Source: Glaciecola sp. XM2 | GTDB taxonomy: Bacteria > Pseudomonadota > Gammaproteobacteria > Enterobacterales > Alteromonadaceae | DNA: 64,000 nt | Assembly: GCF_018595715.1 (NCBI RefSeq) | Contig: NZ_JAHEOJ010000017.1 | Coordinates: forward strand, 25,553 to 89,552 | Reading direction: 5' to 3' | Shown: one piece after another, positions 25,998 to 35,419 of the stretch | How the letters are laid out: each line of letters opens with the position of its first letter | Position numbering within the stretch: position 1 is the stretch's first letter | Program-made: the position numbers and the translations under genes | The notes under the pieces: model-generated | Databases searched by the model: none | What the model was told of the DNA's origin: nothing | What the model saw: only the letters and a program-made list of their open reading frames with translations

Positions 25998-27857
25998 TTA
26001 AGCGTTCGGGGCCGATTCTCTAGCGACCCAAGCATCAATCTTTTCTTCCAGCATGTTCAAAGGTAAAGGACCATGTTTTAGCACTTCATCGTGAAAGCCA
26101 GCATAGCTAAAGTTATCGCCTAGGGCTTCTTTTGCTTGTGCTCTTAGCTCTAAAATTTTGAGTTTACCAATGGTATAAGCGGTTGCTTGACCGGGAAGGG
26201 CAATGTAACGCTCAATGGCTTTTACTGCGTCGTTTTGTGGGTTAGGGGTGTTTGCAATTAGGTAATCAATTGCTTCTTGACGTGACCATTGCATGCTGTG
26301 CAGGCCAGTGTCTACAACCAAACGGCAGGCGCGCCACAGCTCCATCGCTAGACGTCCGAAGTCAGAGTAAGGGTCTGCATAGAATCCCATATCCTTTGCT
26401 AAGGTTTCGGTATACAAGCCCCAGCCCTCGGTATATACGGTGAATGATACATACTTTTGAAACTCAGGAATGCCTTCCAATTCTTGTGCAATGGCGCGCT
26501 GCATATGATGACCTGGAATCCCTTCATGATAGGCAAGCGCCTCCATTTGATAGATAGGCATGCTGTTCATATCAAACAGGTTTGCAAAATAAGTTCCGGG
26601 TCGTGAACCATCGCGCGCGGGCGACTGATAAAAGGCTTTGCCGGCAGACTGCTCTCTAAACGGTTCAACACGTTTTACAATCATGTCGGCTTTAGGTACC
26701 AAGCCGAAGTATTCAGGGAGCTTTTCTTCCATTACATCAATGTATGCTTTCGCTTCAGTGAGGTAACGCTGACGGCCTTCTTCGGTATTTTCATAGTAAA
26801 ACTGCGGATCCTCTCGCATGAATTTGAAGAACGCTTGCAGGTCGCCCTCAAAGTTGACTTGCGTCATGATATCGCGCATAAGTCCATGAATGCGCTGCAC
26901 GTGCTCAAGCCCTAAGTCATGGACTTGCTGTGCGGTTAAATCGGTTGTGGTATACCACGACAATCGGTTTTCATACCATTTATCGCCATTTGGCAAGCGC
27001 CATACACCGTCGCCAGGCGGGCTCAACTCTTGTTGACGAGCTAGCTCTGTCATTAAAGCTCTATACGCTGGTAAGACACTCTGCGTCAGCGCTTGACGGG
27101 CATCCGCAAGCAAGCCACCTTTTTCTGAATTGCTTAAACCAAGTGCATCTAGCTTTGATACAAAGTCAGCGTAAATAGTCGAATCTTCTCGGCCTTCTGA
27201 AAATGGATTGCCATTAATCACGTTAGCAGAGGCTTGAATCATTTGATCATATGCCCAGCGAGGCGGAAAAATACCCGCTTCTTCGCGCAGTTTTAACTGT
27301 TCTATTATTTGGTCAAAATATGGCTTCACGCCATTTAAGCGAGCAATATAGGCTTGTGCATCTTCTACTGAAGATACTTTATGAATGTTGATTAAAAAGC
27401 TAGGTACCGAGGTGTGCGGGCCACGAAATTGATTGAGGATATAGCTATGAAATCTAAACTCATCGTTGGCAAGCTTGCGTGTAATATCTTCTTGATAAAG
27501 CCTGAGGCTTGATTGCTCTTGTTCATTGAGTTGAGCAATATCGAAAGTATTGCTTTGTGCCAGACGTTGCTCGAGTAACTCACGATTTGCCTGCAAGGCT
27601 TCAGGTGATGCATCATCCCACTTATCATAGTCCCATTTTAATCCTAACCGGCTTTGGCGCATGGGAGATAATTCTAGGTCTCGCTGATACGAATCGGCAA
27701 AAAATTGCGCCAAACGTTGCGCCTCTGTTTGTACTAACGATGTACCTGACGCTTCGCTTTCACTGGCGCCATCACCTTTTTTTGGTGCAGGGCTGCAGGC
27801 AAAAAGCGCTAATCCGACAAACAGTGAAGGTAGCAAAACAATAGGGTTTCGAATCAT
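25998..27857 (-). CDS. DUF885 lipoprotein, probable zinc metallopeptidase
   Basis: 619 aa. N-terminal lipoprotein signal with lipobox LFAC (Cys about residue 21). The DUF885 family is related to M3/M32-like metallopeptidases; the motif YHEGIPGHHMQRA carries HExxxHH-like zinc ligands and YTEGWGLYTETLA a further Glu. Likely an outer- or inner-membrane anchored periplasmic peptidase. It starts 19 bases after the BatD stop and may be the last gene of the moxR-bat operon. Confidence 0.88.
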   Translation of the reverse strand: MIRNPIVLLPSLFVGLALFACSPAPKKGDGASESEASGTSLVQTEAQRLAQFFADSYQRDLELSPMRQSRLGLKWDYDKWDDASPEALQANRELLEQRLAQSNTFDIAQLNEQEQSSLRLYQEDITRKLANDEFRFHSYILNQFRGPHTSVPSFLINIHKVSSVEDAQAYIARLNGVKPYFDQIIEQLKLREEAGIFPPRWAYDQMIQASANVINGNPFSEGREDSTIYADFVSKLDALGLSNSEKGGLLADARQALTQSVLPAYRALMTELARQQELSPPGDGVWRLPNGDKWYENRLSWYTTTDLTAQQVHDLGLEHVQRIHGLMRDIMTQVNFEGDLQAFFKFMREDPQFYYENTEEGRQRYLTEAKAYIDVMEEKLPEYFGLVPKADMIVKRVEPFREQSAGKAFYQSPARDGSRPGTYFANLFDMNSMPIYQMEALAYHEGIPGHHMQRAIAQELEGIPEFQKYVSFTVYTEGWGLYTETLAKDMGFYADPYSDFGRLAMELWRACRLVVDTGLHSMQWSRQEAIDYLIANTPNPQNDAVKAIERYIALPGQATAYTIGKLKILELRAQAKEALGDNFSYAGFHDEVLKHGPLPLNMLEEKIDAWVARESAPNA

Positions 27858-27876
27858 AAGAGTTCCTTAAGAAAGA

Positions 27877-29598
27877 CTAAATCGGGTACATACTACTACG
27901 AGTGCGCACTTGATACTGCTCAAATTGCTGCTGTCGGAGTTGCTGTAGCGCTTGTTTCAACGGCGCAAAGTCACTGCTCTCGGTATTATGAGCATAGCTT
28001 TGCGCTAACAATTGATTAAACGCTTGTGTAACATCCTGCGCATCCATTGCGTTTAGCGCGTTGGTAATTGAGCCAACTTTCGTTGCACTTATTGTGTTTA
28101 ACCATACTTTCAGAGACTTCTGAAGTTCGCTTACATTTTTATGCTCAATTGCATATTCCAGCGCTTGCCATGCTTCGTTTTCACTATTGATGACAGGCAC
28201 TTGATGCTCGTTTGACGCGCTATTTGGTGTTTGGGGTAATTTACGTTTAAGCCACAGCATGACACCCATGAATATAACCAAGCAAAATAACACCATGTGC
28301 AAGATATCCAAGCCCCAGGCAACATGTATAAACCGAGAGCTTGTTTGAGCAGATGAGGATGCTTCATCTTTCGATAGAGCAACGTCGTCTGCACTAGATT
28401 GTGGAGTATTGCCTAACGCTTGCTCGCTATTTGTTTGCTGTAAAGGCGGAATAACGCGAACCGATCTCGCCGGTAATACCGCATATCTTGTCTCTGCACT
28501 ATTTACATCAAACCAAGGGATACGTATTTCTGGCAGTACATAATTTCCCGTCTGGCTTGGAATGATTGCGGTGCTTTGCACGACTTGGGCAATGAGGTTG
28601 CTATCGCGGTTGATGGTGGCCTTTACAGGTTGTTCTGGGTAGGTTTTAAAATCCGGATGATAAACGGCATCGATCCTCGGCAATTGCTCTTCTATTAGGC
28701 CAAGTGCGGTGAGGGTGACGATGCGTGTCACTGGCTCGCCTTGTATCAACTCGTCAATATCATTTGGCCACTCTTCGCTAATTTGTACCTGCTCACTTGG
28801 GAGCCAAGTGTATGGGTAATTGTCTGGGATAGGTAAGACGGTAATGGTTTGCACAGGGGCGACGCGACTGATGCTTTTGCTGCGATTAAAGTATGCAAAG
28901 CTTTGTCTTGTGGCGGTGAGTACTTCTGCTTGAAACACGGGCCCGTCGATGGTGTATGCGCCACTCGCTTGCGGTAATACTGCAAAGTTGCGTTCAATCA
29001 CTCGGTAGCGCACGCCATTGACCAATTCTTGATATTCTTTGTCGTCACCTAGCTGTTCAATTACCGCGCCGTCAAGCACTGGCTCCGATAGGCTGCCGCG
29101 CTGAATATCGCCTGCGAGAAATATTTTAACCGTGTATTGCACCTGTTGTTGCAAATAGACGACTTCATCGCTTACCTCGGCGGTGACGAAAAACTCTCTT
29201 GGCTGGGTGCGCGCTGCCTCCGTTACCGGTAAAACGGTAAGGTTAATCTCGTTACTGGTTTGCCCATCAATCGTAAAACTAGGAATGGTAAATTGCCCTG
29301 TTGCCCGCGGGAATAGCTGCAAAGACCAAGTCGTTGTAGTGGTTCGGTCAAAGTTGATAATTTGCGTAGACTGACTTACCGATGGCTGGCTGACACGAAA
29401 GTCTTGCGTTAACACAGTGAAGTCAATATCGTCGCGGTCGGCACCACCAACAGCGGTAACCTGCAATAAAACAGATTCATCCACTAATATTGGATTTTTA
29501 TCTACCGTCGCGGTTAGCTCCGTGACATCAGCCGCAACGATGGGGCTGGCGCTTAAACATAAAGTCAGAAAAAACCAATAAAAATATCTCATTACCAT
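27877..29598 (-). CDS. batD: BatD-family protein
   Basis: 573 aa: signal peptide (to about residue 23, IVAADV), beta-rich periplasmic domains, one transmembrane helix (about 428-448) and a cytoplasmic helical tail. This is the layout of BatD, an uncharacterised part of the MoxR-Bat system. An ATG at 29592 overlapping the previous stop as TAATG is an alternative start two codons later. Last of the six coupled moxR-bat genes. Confidence 0.92.
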   Translation of the reverse strand: MVMRYFYWFFLTLCLSASPIVAADVTELTATVDKNPILVDESVLLQVTAVGGADRDDIDFTVLTQDFRVSQPSVSQSTQIINFDRTTTTTWSLQLFPRATGQFTIPSFTIDGQTSNEINLTVLPVTEAARTQPREFFVTAEVSDEVVYLQQQVQYTVKIFLAGDIQRGSLSEPVLDGAVIEQLGDDKEYQELVNGVRYRVIERNFAVLPQASGAYTIDGPVFQAEVLTATRQSFAYFNRSKSISRVAPVQTITVLPIPDNYPYTWLPSEQVQISEEWPNDIDELIQGEPVTRIVTLTALGLIEEQLPRIDAVYHPDFKTYPEQPVKATINRDSNLIAQVVQSTAIIPSQTGNYVLPEIRIPWFDVNSAETRYAVLPARSVRVIPPLQQTNSEQALGNTPQSSADDVALSKDEASSSAQTSSRFIHVAWGLDILHMVLFCLVIFMGVMLWLKRKLPQTPNSASNEHQVPVINSENEAWQALEYAIEHKNVSELQKSLKVWLNTISATKVGSITNALNAMDAQDVTQAFNQLLAQSYAHNTESSDFAPLKQALQQLRQQQFEQYQVRTRSSMYPI

Positions 29599-31517
29599 TG
29601 TTGCTCTTGGTTACGTGGTGGGGCGAACTGTCTGCGTTTTTGTGCTTCCATCAGCATTTTGCGTTGTAGCAAATAAGCTGGGTCGTCAGGTACTTTATTC
29701 ATTAAGGTTTGCAGACGTTGTAATTCCTCTCGTTCTTGCGGTGTTAAGTCGCTTTGATTTATCGCCTGAACAGGTTGTTGTTCGTTTTCATCGCTTTGAC
29801 CTTGTTGCTCTTGCTCCAAGGACTGTGCGTCTTGCTGTTGTGATTGCTCATCGCCTTGTTCATTTTGCTGTTCTTGCTGAGCGTCGTTTTGCTCATCGCT
29901 TTGCTCTTGAGAATTGTCACTTGGTGCAGGATCACTGTTTTGTTGATTCTGTGAACCTTCGCCCTGCTGATCTTGTGACTGTTCTTGCTCAGACTGCTCT
30001 GCGTCACCTTCTTGTTGCGAGTCGCTGTTTTCAGATTGTTGCTGGTCTTGTTGAGAGTCTTGCTCTTGGTTCTCGTTGTCTTGTTGCTCTTGCTGCTCAA
30101 GCAACTCTTCTAACAAGGCTTTGTTAGCCGCGGCACGCTCGTGCTCGCTGTCAATTTGTAATACCTTTTCATAGGCATCAATGGCATCTTGCAATTGCCC
30201 TAGTTTTGCAAGCGCGTTGCCTTGATTATAGATGCTGTGAAGACCGTCTCCTTGCTGAAATAGCTCTAAAGCCGTTTGATAGTCACCGGCTTTATAAGCT
30301 GAGGCAGCGCGCCAGTTGATATCATTAAAAATGTTTTGAGCTTGCTCAAACTCGCCATTCTCAAACGCCCGTTGACCTTTTTGATTATCATTAAGAAATA
30401 GATTTGATAAACCATCACCCCCCTGACTTGGAGTAGGCTGCTGAGAAACGTCGTCGCTCGATAAGTTTTGAGCCATAGCCGGTTTGCTCACAGGAAACGA
30501 TAAGACAGCGATAAATGCAAAACTGAATAAAACCCCTTTGCGAAATAACAAGGCCACAATTGGCAATGCAGCCACTAATAAAAGAGCTCCCATATCGCGC
30601 CATGCATCGCCGGTGCTTTGCTCACTGCTTTGCTGCCTAATTTGATCTAAGCGATTGCTATTAAGCAACATTGACTGAATATCGCTGTCATCAATGGTCA
30701 TTCGGGTGCTTCTCGCATTTGATGCGTTTACACCTTGGTTTATATAGTCGGTATTTAGCTTAGGGATAACGATATTACCACTGTTATCTTTTAGCAGCGT
30801 GCCGTCAGTTAACTGAATAGGCGCGCCATCTTGTGTACCAATAGTGAGCACGGAGAATTCGTATCTGCTTTCATTAATTAACGCGCGTATTGGCGCGATA
30901 TCTTTGTAGTTAATGCCATCGGTTATCCAGTAAATATGGCCATGCTGATACCCTGCATTGTCTAGCAGTTGTATGGCTTCCAACAGTCCTAATTCAGGGT
31001 TGCTGCCCATAGAGGGCATAATTTCAGGGCGTAAGCTTGGAATTAAGTTTTCTAGCGTTGCAATATCTTCGGTCAACGGGCTGATGGTAAATGCATCTCC
31101 TGCATAAGCTACCAAACCGACCTCACCATCATTGATTTCTTTGATCAGGTCTATGGCTTTAAAGTTCGCTCTGGCGAGACGACTTGGCGTCACATCAGTA
31201 GCGCGCATCGAAAGTGACATATCCATTACCAATACACGGCCTGAATCTGTTTGATAAACGGGCTGGGGAAGCTTCTCCCAGGTAGGCCCGGCCAACGCGA
31301 AACATGCAATGATGAAGGCTAAAATTAGCCAAATGTAAGCCTGCTTGCTTTGTGTTTGGCCATTTGACACTACCAAATGCTGATGCAAGTGCATTGGCAA
31401 AATTTGGCGCCATTCGCTACGTTTAAACGAGGCTCGCATCCAAAAAATACCGAGTATGATGAATACTGGAATTAACAGTAATACTAGCGGGCGCAAAAAA
31501 TGAAAGGTTTCAAACAT
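29592..31517 (-). CDS. BatB/BatC fusion: VWA-domain membrane protein with TPRs and a Gln/Glu-rich tail
   Basis: 641 aa. Two transmembrane helices (about 8-26 and 60-76), a von Willebrand A domain with MIDAS DMSLS (99-103), another helix near 310-340, TPR repeats (about 375-465) and an extreme Gln/Glu/Ser/Asp-rich disordered stretch (about 468-600) before a short conserved C-terminus (LTPQEREELQRLQTLMNKVPDDPAYLLQR region). VWA plus TPR in one chain equals a BatB-BatC fusion. Overlaps batA by 8 nt and batD by 7 nt. Thought to work with MoxR as a stress or envelope-related chaperone complex. Confidence 0.92.
   Translation of the reverse strand: MFETFHFLRPLVLLLIPVFIILGIFWMRASFKRSEWRQILPMHLHQHLVVSNGQTQSKQAYIWLILAFIIACFALAGPTWEKLPQPVYQTDSGRVLVMDMSLSMRATDVTPSRLARANFKAIDLIKEINDGEVGLVAYAGDAFTISPLTEDIATLENLIPSLRPEIMPSMGSNPELGLLEAIQLLDNAGYQHGHIYWITDGINYKDIAPIRALINESRYEFSVLTIGTQDGAPIQLTDGTLLKDNSGNIVIPKLNTDYINQGVNASNARSTRMTIDDSDIQSMLLNSNRLDQIRQQSSEQSTGDAWRDMGALLLVAALPIVALLFRKGVLFSFAFIAVLSFPVSKPAMAQNLSSDDVSQQPTPSQGGDGLSNLFLNDNQKGQRAFENGEFEQAQNIFNDINWRAASAYKAGDYQTALELFQQGDGLHSIYNQGNALAKLGQLQDAIDAYEKVLQIDSEHERAAANKALLEELLEQQEQQDNENQEQDSQQDQQQSENSDSQQEGDAEQSEQEQSQDQQGEGSQNQQNSDPAPSDNSQEQSDEQNDAQQEQQNEQGDEQSQQQDAQSLEQEQQGQSDENEQQPVQAINQSDLTPQEREELQRLQTLMNKVPDDPAYLLQRKMLMEAQKRRQFAPPRNQEQQW
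29720..30120. repeat. Low-complexity CAA/CAG/GAA-rich tract encoding the Q/E-rich linker
   Basis: About 400 bases in which most codons of the minus strand are Gln, Glu, Ser, Asp or Asn. The irregular codon mix (CAA and CAG) argues against simple slippage repeats, but the tract may still vary in length between strains. Confidence 0.8.
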
Positions 31518-32550
31518 CTTGTGCTCCTCTTGTATCAGAGATATTCGTTTGCCTTTGACGTTTATGCTGTAAAAGTGATTTACCGATGCCTACTATCAGC
31601 ATGAGTGCACTTAGTCCCATGGCCAGCGCTAATGGGTAATAAAATAGTGCGCTTTGCGGGCGCATTTTTTGAGAATTTCCCTCGATAGGTTCGAGCGTAT
31701 CGAGCAATTGATAGATATTAAAGAGCTCTTGTGTATCTCTTGCTCTAAAATATTGCCCACCGGTTTCTCTGGCCAGCGAACTCAGTAATCTCTCATCCAA
31801 CTCTTGCGAGGGGTTAATCGTACGCTGCCCAAAAAAGCTATTTACCACTTGTTCGTCGGCGCCGACACCAATTGTGTATATGGTGACTTTATTCGCTTTG
31901 GCTAACTGCAAGGATTGTTCTGGTGTGATATTGCCAGCGGTGTTTTGGCCATCGGTTAGAAGCACTAATACGCGGTTAGACTCTTCTTTTTCACTAAAAC
32001 GTTTTACCGCAAGTCCTATAGCATCGCCAATGGCTGTGCGCTCACCCACTAGCCCTATGGCTGATTCATCTAGCAGCGTTTGCACGGTGCTGCGGTCAAA
32101 GGTCAGCGGTGCTTGTAAATAGGCGGTGTCGGCAAACAAAATAAGCCCTAGTCGGTCGCCTACGCGTCGCTCGATGAAGTCTGCCAGTACATATTTAATC
32201 ATGGTAAGGCGATTCACTTCACGCCCTTGTATGCGCATGTCGGTTTGTTTCATACTCCCAGACAAGTCAACCGCTAGCATCAAATCTCGGCCTTCGCTAG
32301 GAATCGATATTGCTTCGCCTAGCCACTGCGGGCGAGCAGACGCAGTCACCAGCAGCGCCCAGATAAGATATGCAAATAGCGTAAAGTACGCGGTTTTTTT
32401 AACACGCTGAGTCTGAGGCTGCGTAATGTTTTGAAGATTAGGCACGCGAAGTGCCGCCGATTGCGCCGTTGACTTAGGTGGCGTAAAGCGCCGAATGATA
32501 AACGGCACGGGTAACAGTGCAAACATCCAAGGCCAAACGAACTCAAACAT
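31510..32550 (-). CDS. batA: BatA: VWA-domain membrane protein
   Basis: 346 aa: helices at about 6-20 and 53-72, VWA domain with a full MIDAS motif DLSGSM (95-100) and T-D-G at LLTDGQNTAG, then a C-terminal helix (about 306-326). Paralogue of the VWA half of the next gene. Overlaps the DUF4381 gene and the BatB/C gene by 8 nt each. VWA domains bind divalent metal and partner proteins; MoxR ATPases are thought to remodel such partners. Confidence 0.92.
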   Translation of the reverse strand: MFEFVWPWMFALLPVPFIIRRFTPPKSTAQSAALRVPNLQNITQPQTQRVKKTAYFTLFAYLIWALLVTASARPQWLGEAISIPSEGRDLMLAVDLSGSMKQTDMRIQGREVNRLTMIKYVLADFIERRVGDRLGLILFADTAYLQAPLTFDRSTVQTLLDESAIGLVGERTAIGDAIGLAVKRFSEKEESNRVLVLLTDGQNTAGNITPEQSLQLAKANKVTIYTIGVGADEQVVNSFFGQRTINPSQELDERLLSSLARETGGQYFRARDTQELFNIYQLLDTLEPIEGNSQKMRPQSALFYYPLALAMGLSALMLIVGIGKSLLQHKRQRQTNISDTRGAQDV

Positions 32551-33025
32551 CGATTAACCCCTTTTTAGGTGGTAATGCATGCTCGACCCAGCGTGTAGCA
32601 TATTCAACGAGTTGCTCATTTTTCGCAAGTGTAGTGCGCTGATCATATTGCCAGTTTGCTAAGCTGACTAATACGTCACACACTTCTTGATGGTCGGCCT
32701 TAGTATACAGACGTTTTAAAAGATGTTGCCACGCTCCCCCATGACTTTGTAATACATGTTGCTCTGGGAGATAAGCATTCGCGGCGGTTTTTAGAATGTG
32801 GTGCACTTGTATGGCTGCCTGCGCATCGTTCATTGAGATTGCATTGAGTGCACGCAAACTCGCCTTTTTATCTGCAAGCTTACGTTTGCGATGCATAAAC
32901 CAAAAAATGCATCCGGTAATAAGCAATATTGTGAATACGATGATTAGCCAATAGCCGAGTGCTAATGGCCAAGCGTCCACTTGTTCGGGAAGATGAATGT
33001 CGGCTAATTGGCCTAAAGGGTTCAA
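32543..33025 (-). CDS. DUF4381 membrane protein of the MoxR-Bat operon
   Basis: 160 aa with one transmembrane helix (about 26-45) and a basic cytoplasmic helical region (MHRKRKLADKK onwards). DUF4381 proteins occur between DUF58 and VWA genes in gammaproteobacterial MoxR operons. Four-base overlap with the DUF58 gene. Role unknown; the single helix suggests it anchors or bridges the soluble DUF58 protein and the membrane VWA proteins. Confidence 0.88.
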   Translation of the reverse strand: MNPLGQLADIHLPEQVDAWPLALGYWLIIVFTILLITGCIFWFMHRKRKLADKKASLRALNAISMNDAQAAIQVHHILKTAANAYLPEQHVLQSHGGAWQHLLKRLYTKADHQEVCDVLVSLANWQYDQRTTLAKNEQLVEYATRWVEHALPPKKGLIDV

Positions 33026-33999
33026 AGTGCAGTCCCCATCTCAAAACCACGGTTGCGCGCGACTAGCTGCTCATCCAATACTTGTCCTGCGCTAACAATG
33101 CGTGGCTGCACACGGGCTTTACTCAAATCTTGCTTCAGACGCGTTAGACGCGCCATCTGGTCGAGTTGATAACGTGTTGCTTGGTTGTCGTCTCCTAGCA
33201 CGAGACTGCCTCTGTTGACGCCGTCTGTAACGCTGAGTATTAGCGAACTGCCGCTGTGTGGCAAAGCCTGTTCGAAAGGATCCTGAATCAGCGTGAATTT
33301 CACTTCGCAATGACGACTGATATCACCAATTAACGACAAATGTGCTTGTTCTATCCCGTAAGCATCCGACAAAATATGAATCAGGCTGCCAGGTTTGGCT
33401 AAATAATGCATGCGCTGCAGCGCCTTTAACAGCGCTTGATTGCCAGGTGTTGCTGGTTGGGTTTGTTGACTCGTTTCGGTTTGCAATCGTGCTAGGCTAT
33501 TGAGGTAATGAAGCGCGTTTTTTGTTTGCGCGCGGGGTTTGCACTCTATATCGTCATGCTCGTTAAATACGATACCACCTAATTTATCCCCACGGCCCAC
33601 CGCTGCCCAACTGATAAGCGCTGCCATGTGTGCCGCTTGCACCGATTTATATAATAACTGGGTGCCAAAGTGCATGGTCGATGTCATATCAACAAACACA
33701 AAAACGGGTCGTTCTCGTTCTTCCCTAAAGATTTTGGTGTGGGTTTTGCCAGTACGCGCTGTCACGCGCCAGTCGATACTGCGAATATCATCGCCAGGTT
33801 GGTAATGTCGTGCTTCATCAAACTCCATGCCGCGACCTTTAAAAAGGGACCGTTCACCACCTGCTAATTGGCTTGCAGAGCGCGAGCTTGGGGCGATGGC
33901 AAGCATGTGCGCCAGTGCTTTGTAGCGCAAAAGCTCGGGCATATCTACCGACACGCCATTGCTTTGTAACTTTGCTAAATCCTGCTCTACCTGATACAT
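33022..33999 (-). CDS. DUF58-domain protein of the MoxR-Bat operon
   Basis: 325 aa soluble protein. The DUF58 signature GRGMEFDEARHYQPGDDIR and SIDWRVTARTG (about 55-85) is followed by a VWA-like fold with FVFVDMTSTM (D-x-T-x-T MIDAS-like). It starts 26 bases after moxR. These proteins always travel with MoxR ATPases; the molecular role is not established. Confidence 0.93.
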   Translation of the reverse strand: MYQVEQDLAKLQSNGVSVDMPELLRYKALAHMLAIAPSSRSASQLAGGERSLFKGRGMEFDEARHYQPGDDIRSIDWRVTARTGKTHTKIFREERERPVFVFVDMTSTMHFGTQLLYKSVQAAHMAALISWAAVGRGDKLGGIVFNEHDDIECKPRAQTKNALHYLNSLARLQTETSQQTQPATPGNQALLKALQRMHYLAKPGSLIHILSDAYGIEQAHLSLIGDISRHCEVKFTLIQDPFEQALPHSGSSLILSVTDGVNRGSLVLGDDNQATRYQLDQMARLTRLKQDLSKARVQPRIVSAGQVLDEQLVARNRGFEMGTAL

Positions 34000-34025
34000 G
34001 CTAAGTGGTGCCTCTTTGATGCGGG

Positions 34026-34994
34026 TTATGGCACCGGTACAAGCTGTGCAATATTGGCAATGACTTTGTTTGCATCAATGCCTTGCGCCTGTGCCTGATA
34101 ACTTAATATCAGTCTATGGCGCAGGACGTTCTCAAGCATGGCTAACACATCTTCAGGGGCAACAAAGTCTCGGCCATTTAACCAAGCGTGGGCTCTTGCG
34201 CAGCGCTCTAGGGCGATGGTGGCGCGCGGACTAGCGCCAATCTCAATCCATTGACGAAGTTCATCGCTGTAAGCTTGAGGTTTTCGAGTGGCCATGATCA
34301 GTTGCACAATATACGTTTCGATGGCTTCAGACATGTGGATTTCAAGTATCGATTTACGTGCAGCCTTTATATCGAGTTGTGAAAGCTTATCCACCTCAGC
34401 GGGTAATGCATGATTAATTTCATCAAGCGACTCGCCGCGATTGAGTTTGAGGATTTTGAGTTCGGTATCTGCATCTGGGTAATCAATTTCAACATGCATC
34501 AAGAAACGGTCTAATTGCGCCTCAGGAAGAGGGTATGTTCCCTCTTGTTCAAGCGGGTTTTGCGTTGCCATAACTAAAAATAACTCAGGTAGGGCATAGG
34601 TTTTACTGCCTACGGTGATTTGTCGTTCGGCCATCGCCTCTAAGAGTGCAGACTGCACCTTTGCCGGCGCACGGTTTATTTCATCTGCTAGTACCAGGTT
34701 GTGAAACAAAGGACCTTGTTGAAAAATGAATTCGCCAGTTTCTGGGCGATATATATCAGTGCCTGTCAGATCTGCTGGCAACAAGTCAGGGGTAAACTGG
34801 ACGCGGTGAAAATTAGCATCGATACCATCAGATAGTGCGTTTACCGCTCGGGTTTTTGCAAGCCCTGGAGGCCCTTCAACGAGAATATGACCATCGGCAA
34901 GTAATGCAATAATAATGCTTTGCGTGAGCTCAGTTTGCCCAATAACCTGCGAGTTTAAATGAGATAAAAGTTGTTTAATTTGATTAACTGCCAT
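34026..34994 (-). CDS. MoxR-family AAA+ ATPase
   Basis: 322 aa AAA+ ATPase of the MoxR (APE2220/MRP) type: Walker A GPPGLAKT (41-48), Walker B LVLADEINRAP (about 107-117), sensor MATQNPLEQEGTYPLPEAQLDRF split over two helices. First gene of moxR-DUF58-DUF4381-batA-batB/C-batD. MoxR proteins act as chaperones that activate VWA-containing partners, which here are encoded in the same operon. Confidence 0.95.
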   Translation of the reverse strand: MAVNQIKQLLSHLNSQVIGQTELTQSIIIALLADGHILVEGPPGLAKTRAVNALSDGIDANFHRVQFTPDLLPADLTGTDIYRPETGEFIFQQGPLFHNLVLADEINRAPAKVQSALLEAMAERQITVGSKTYALPELFLVMATQNPLEQEGTYPLPEAQLDRFLMHVEIDYPDADTELKILKLNRGESLDEINHALPAEVDKLSQLDIKAARKSILEIHMSEAIETYIVQLIMATRKPQAYSDELRQWIEIGASPRATIALERCARAHAWLNGRDFVAPEDVLAMLENVLRHRLILSYQAQAQGIDANKVIANIAQLVPVP

Positions 34995-35360
34995 TTAGCG
35001 ACCTGTTTTTATTACTAATGTTGACGGTTTTCGCCTTGTTGACCGATATAGGGGCGAGCATGATGAAATACAATAAATAACTTTGTTTTAAGGCACAATA
35101 CGCTCAGCTTATCCCCACGTCAGACTCTATAATGCCATGTTGGTTCGTAAAATATCGGCATGTTATGTATATATTTTTTCTTATCAAGACTTATGCGCTA
35201 ATGCTCATTGCTTACGTACACAATCAGGGTAAGTATCAAAAGCTAGCTGCTTTTTGAGGTTATTAGACTATGCTTTACCCATATTAAACGAGCTAATATC
35301 ACTCCCATTTTGATTAGTTAGGTTGTTATGCAGCGATAAATTTGCGTTTAGCGGTGCACT
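34995..35360. other. Divergent intergenic region between moxR and fadI
   Basis: About 365 bases without coding potential. It should hold the moxR promoter (minus strand), for which no clear box was assigned. The fadI promoter and operator lie at its right end and are listed separately. Confidence 0.5.
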
Positions 35361-35389
35361 TTGACACAATTGGGTGGTCAGACCAGATA
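35361..35389 (+). promoter_or_regulatory. Sigma70 promoter of fadIJ
   Basis: Perfect -35 TTGACA (35361-35366), a 17-base spacer and a -10-like CAGATA (35384-35389). It is 30 bases upstream of the fadI start codon, and the FadR-like palindrome lies inside its spacer and -10. Confidence 0.65.
35373..35388 (+). promoter_or_regulatory. FadR-like operator overlapping the fadI promoter
   Basis: GGTGGTCAGACCAGAT contains the palindrome TGGTCAGACCA, the core of the E. coli FadR consensus (ACTGGTCNGACCAGT). Binding here would block RNA polymerase, and release by long-chain acyl-CoA would switch on beta-oxidation, as for fad genes in other Gammaproteobacteria. The site is read from sequence; the regulator gene is not in the window. 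Confidence 0.8.
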
Positions 35390-35419
35390 TTAAGAAGGTT
35401 TACATCGTGAGGAAACACT

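Noticed and set aside
29615..30127. 170-codon plus-strand frame opposite the Q/E-rich tract
   Set aside because: It is open only because CAA/CAG/GAA-rich codons on the other strand rarely give stops; antisense to a clear gene.
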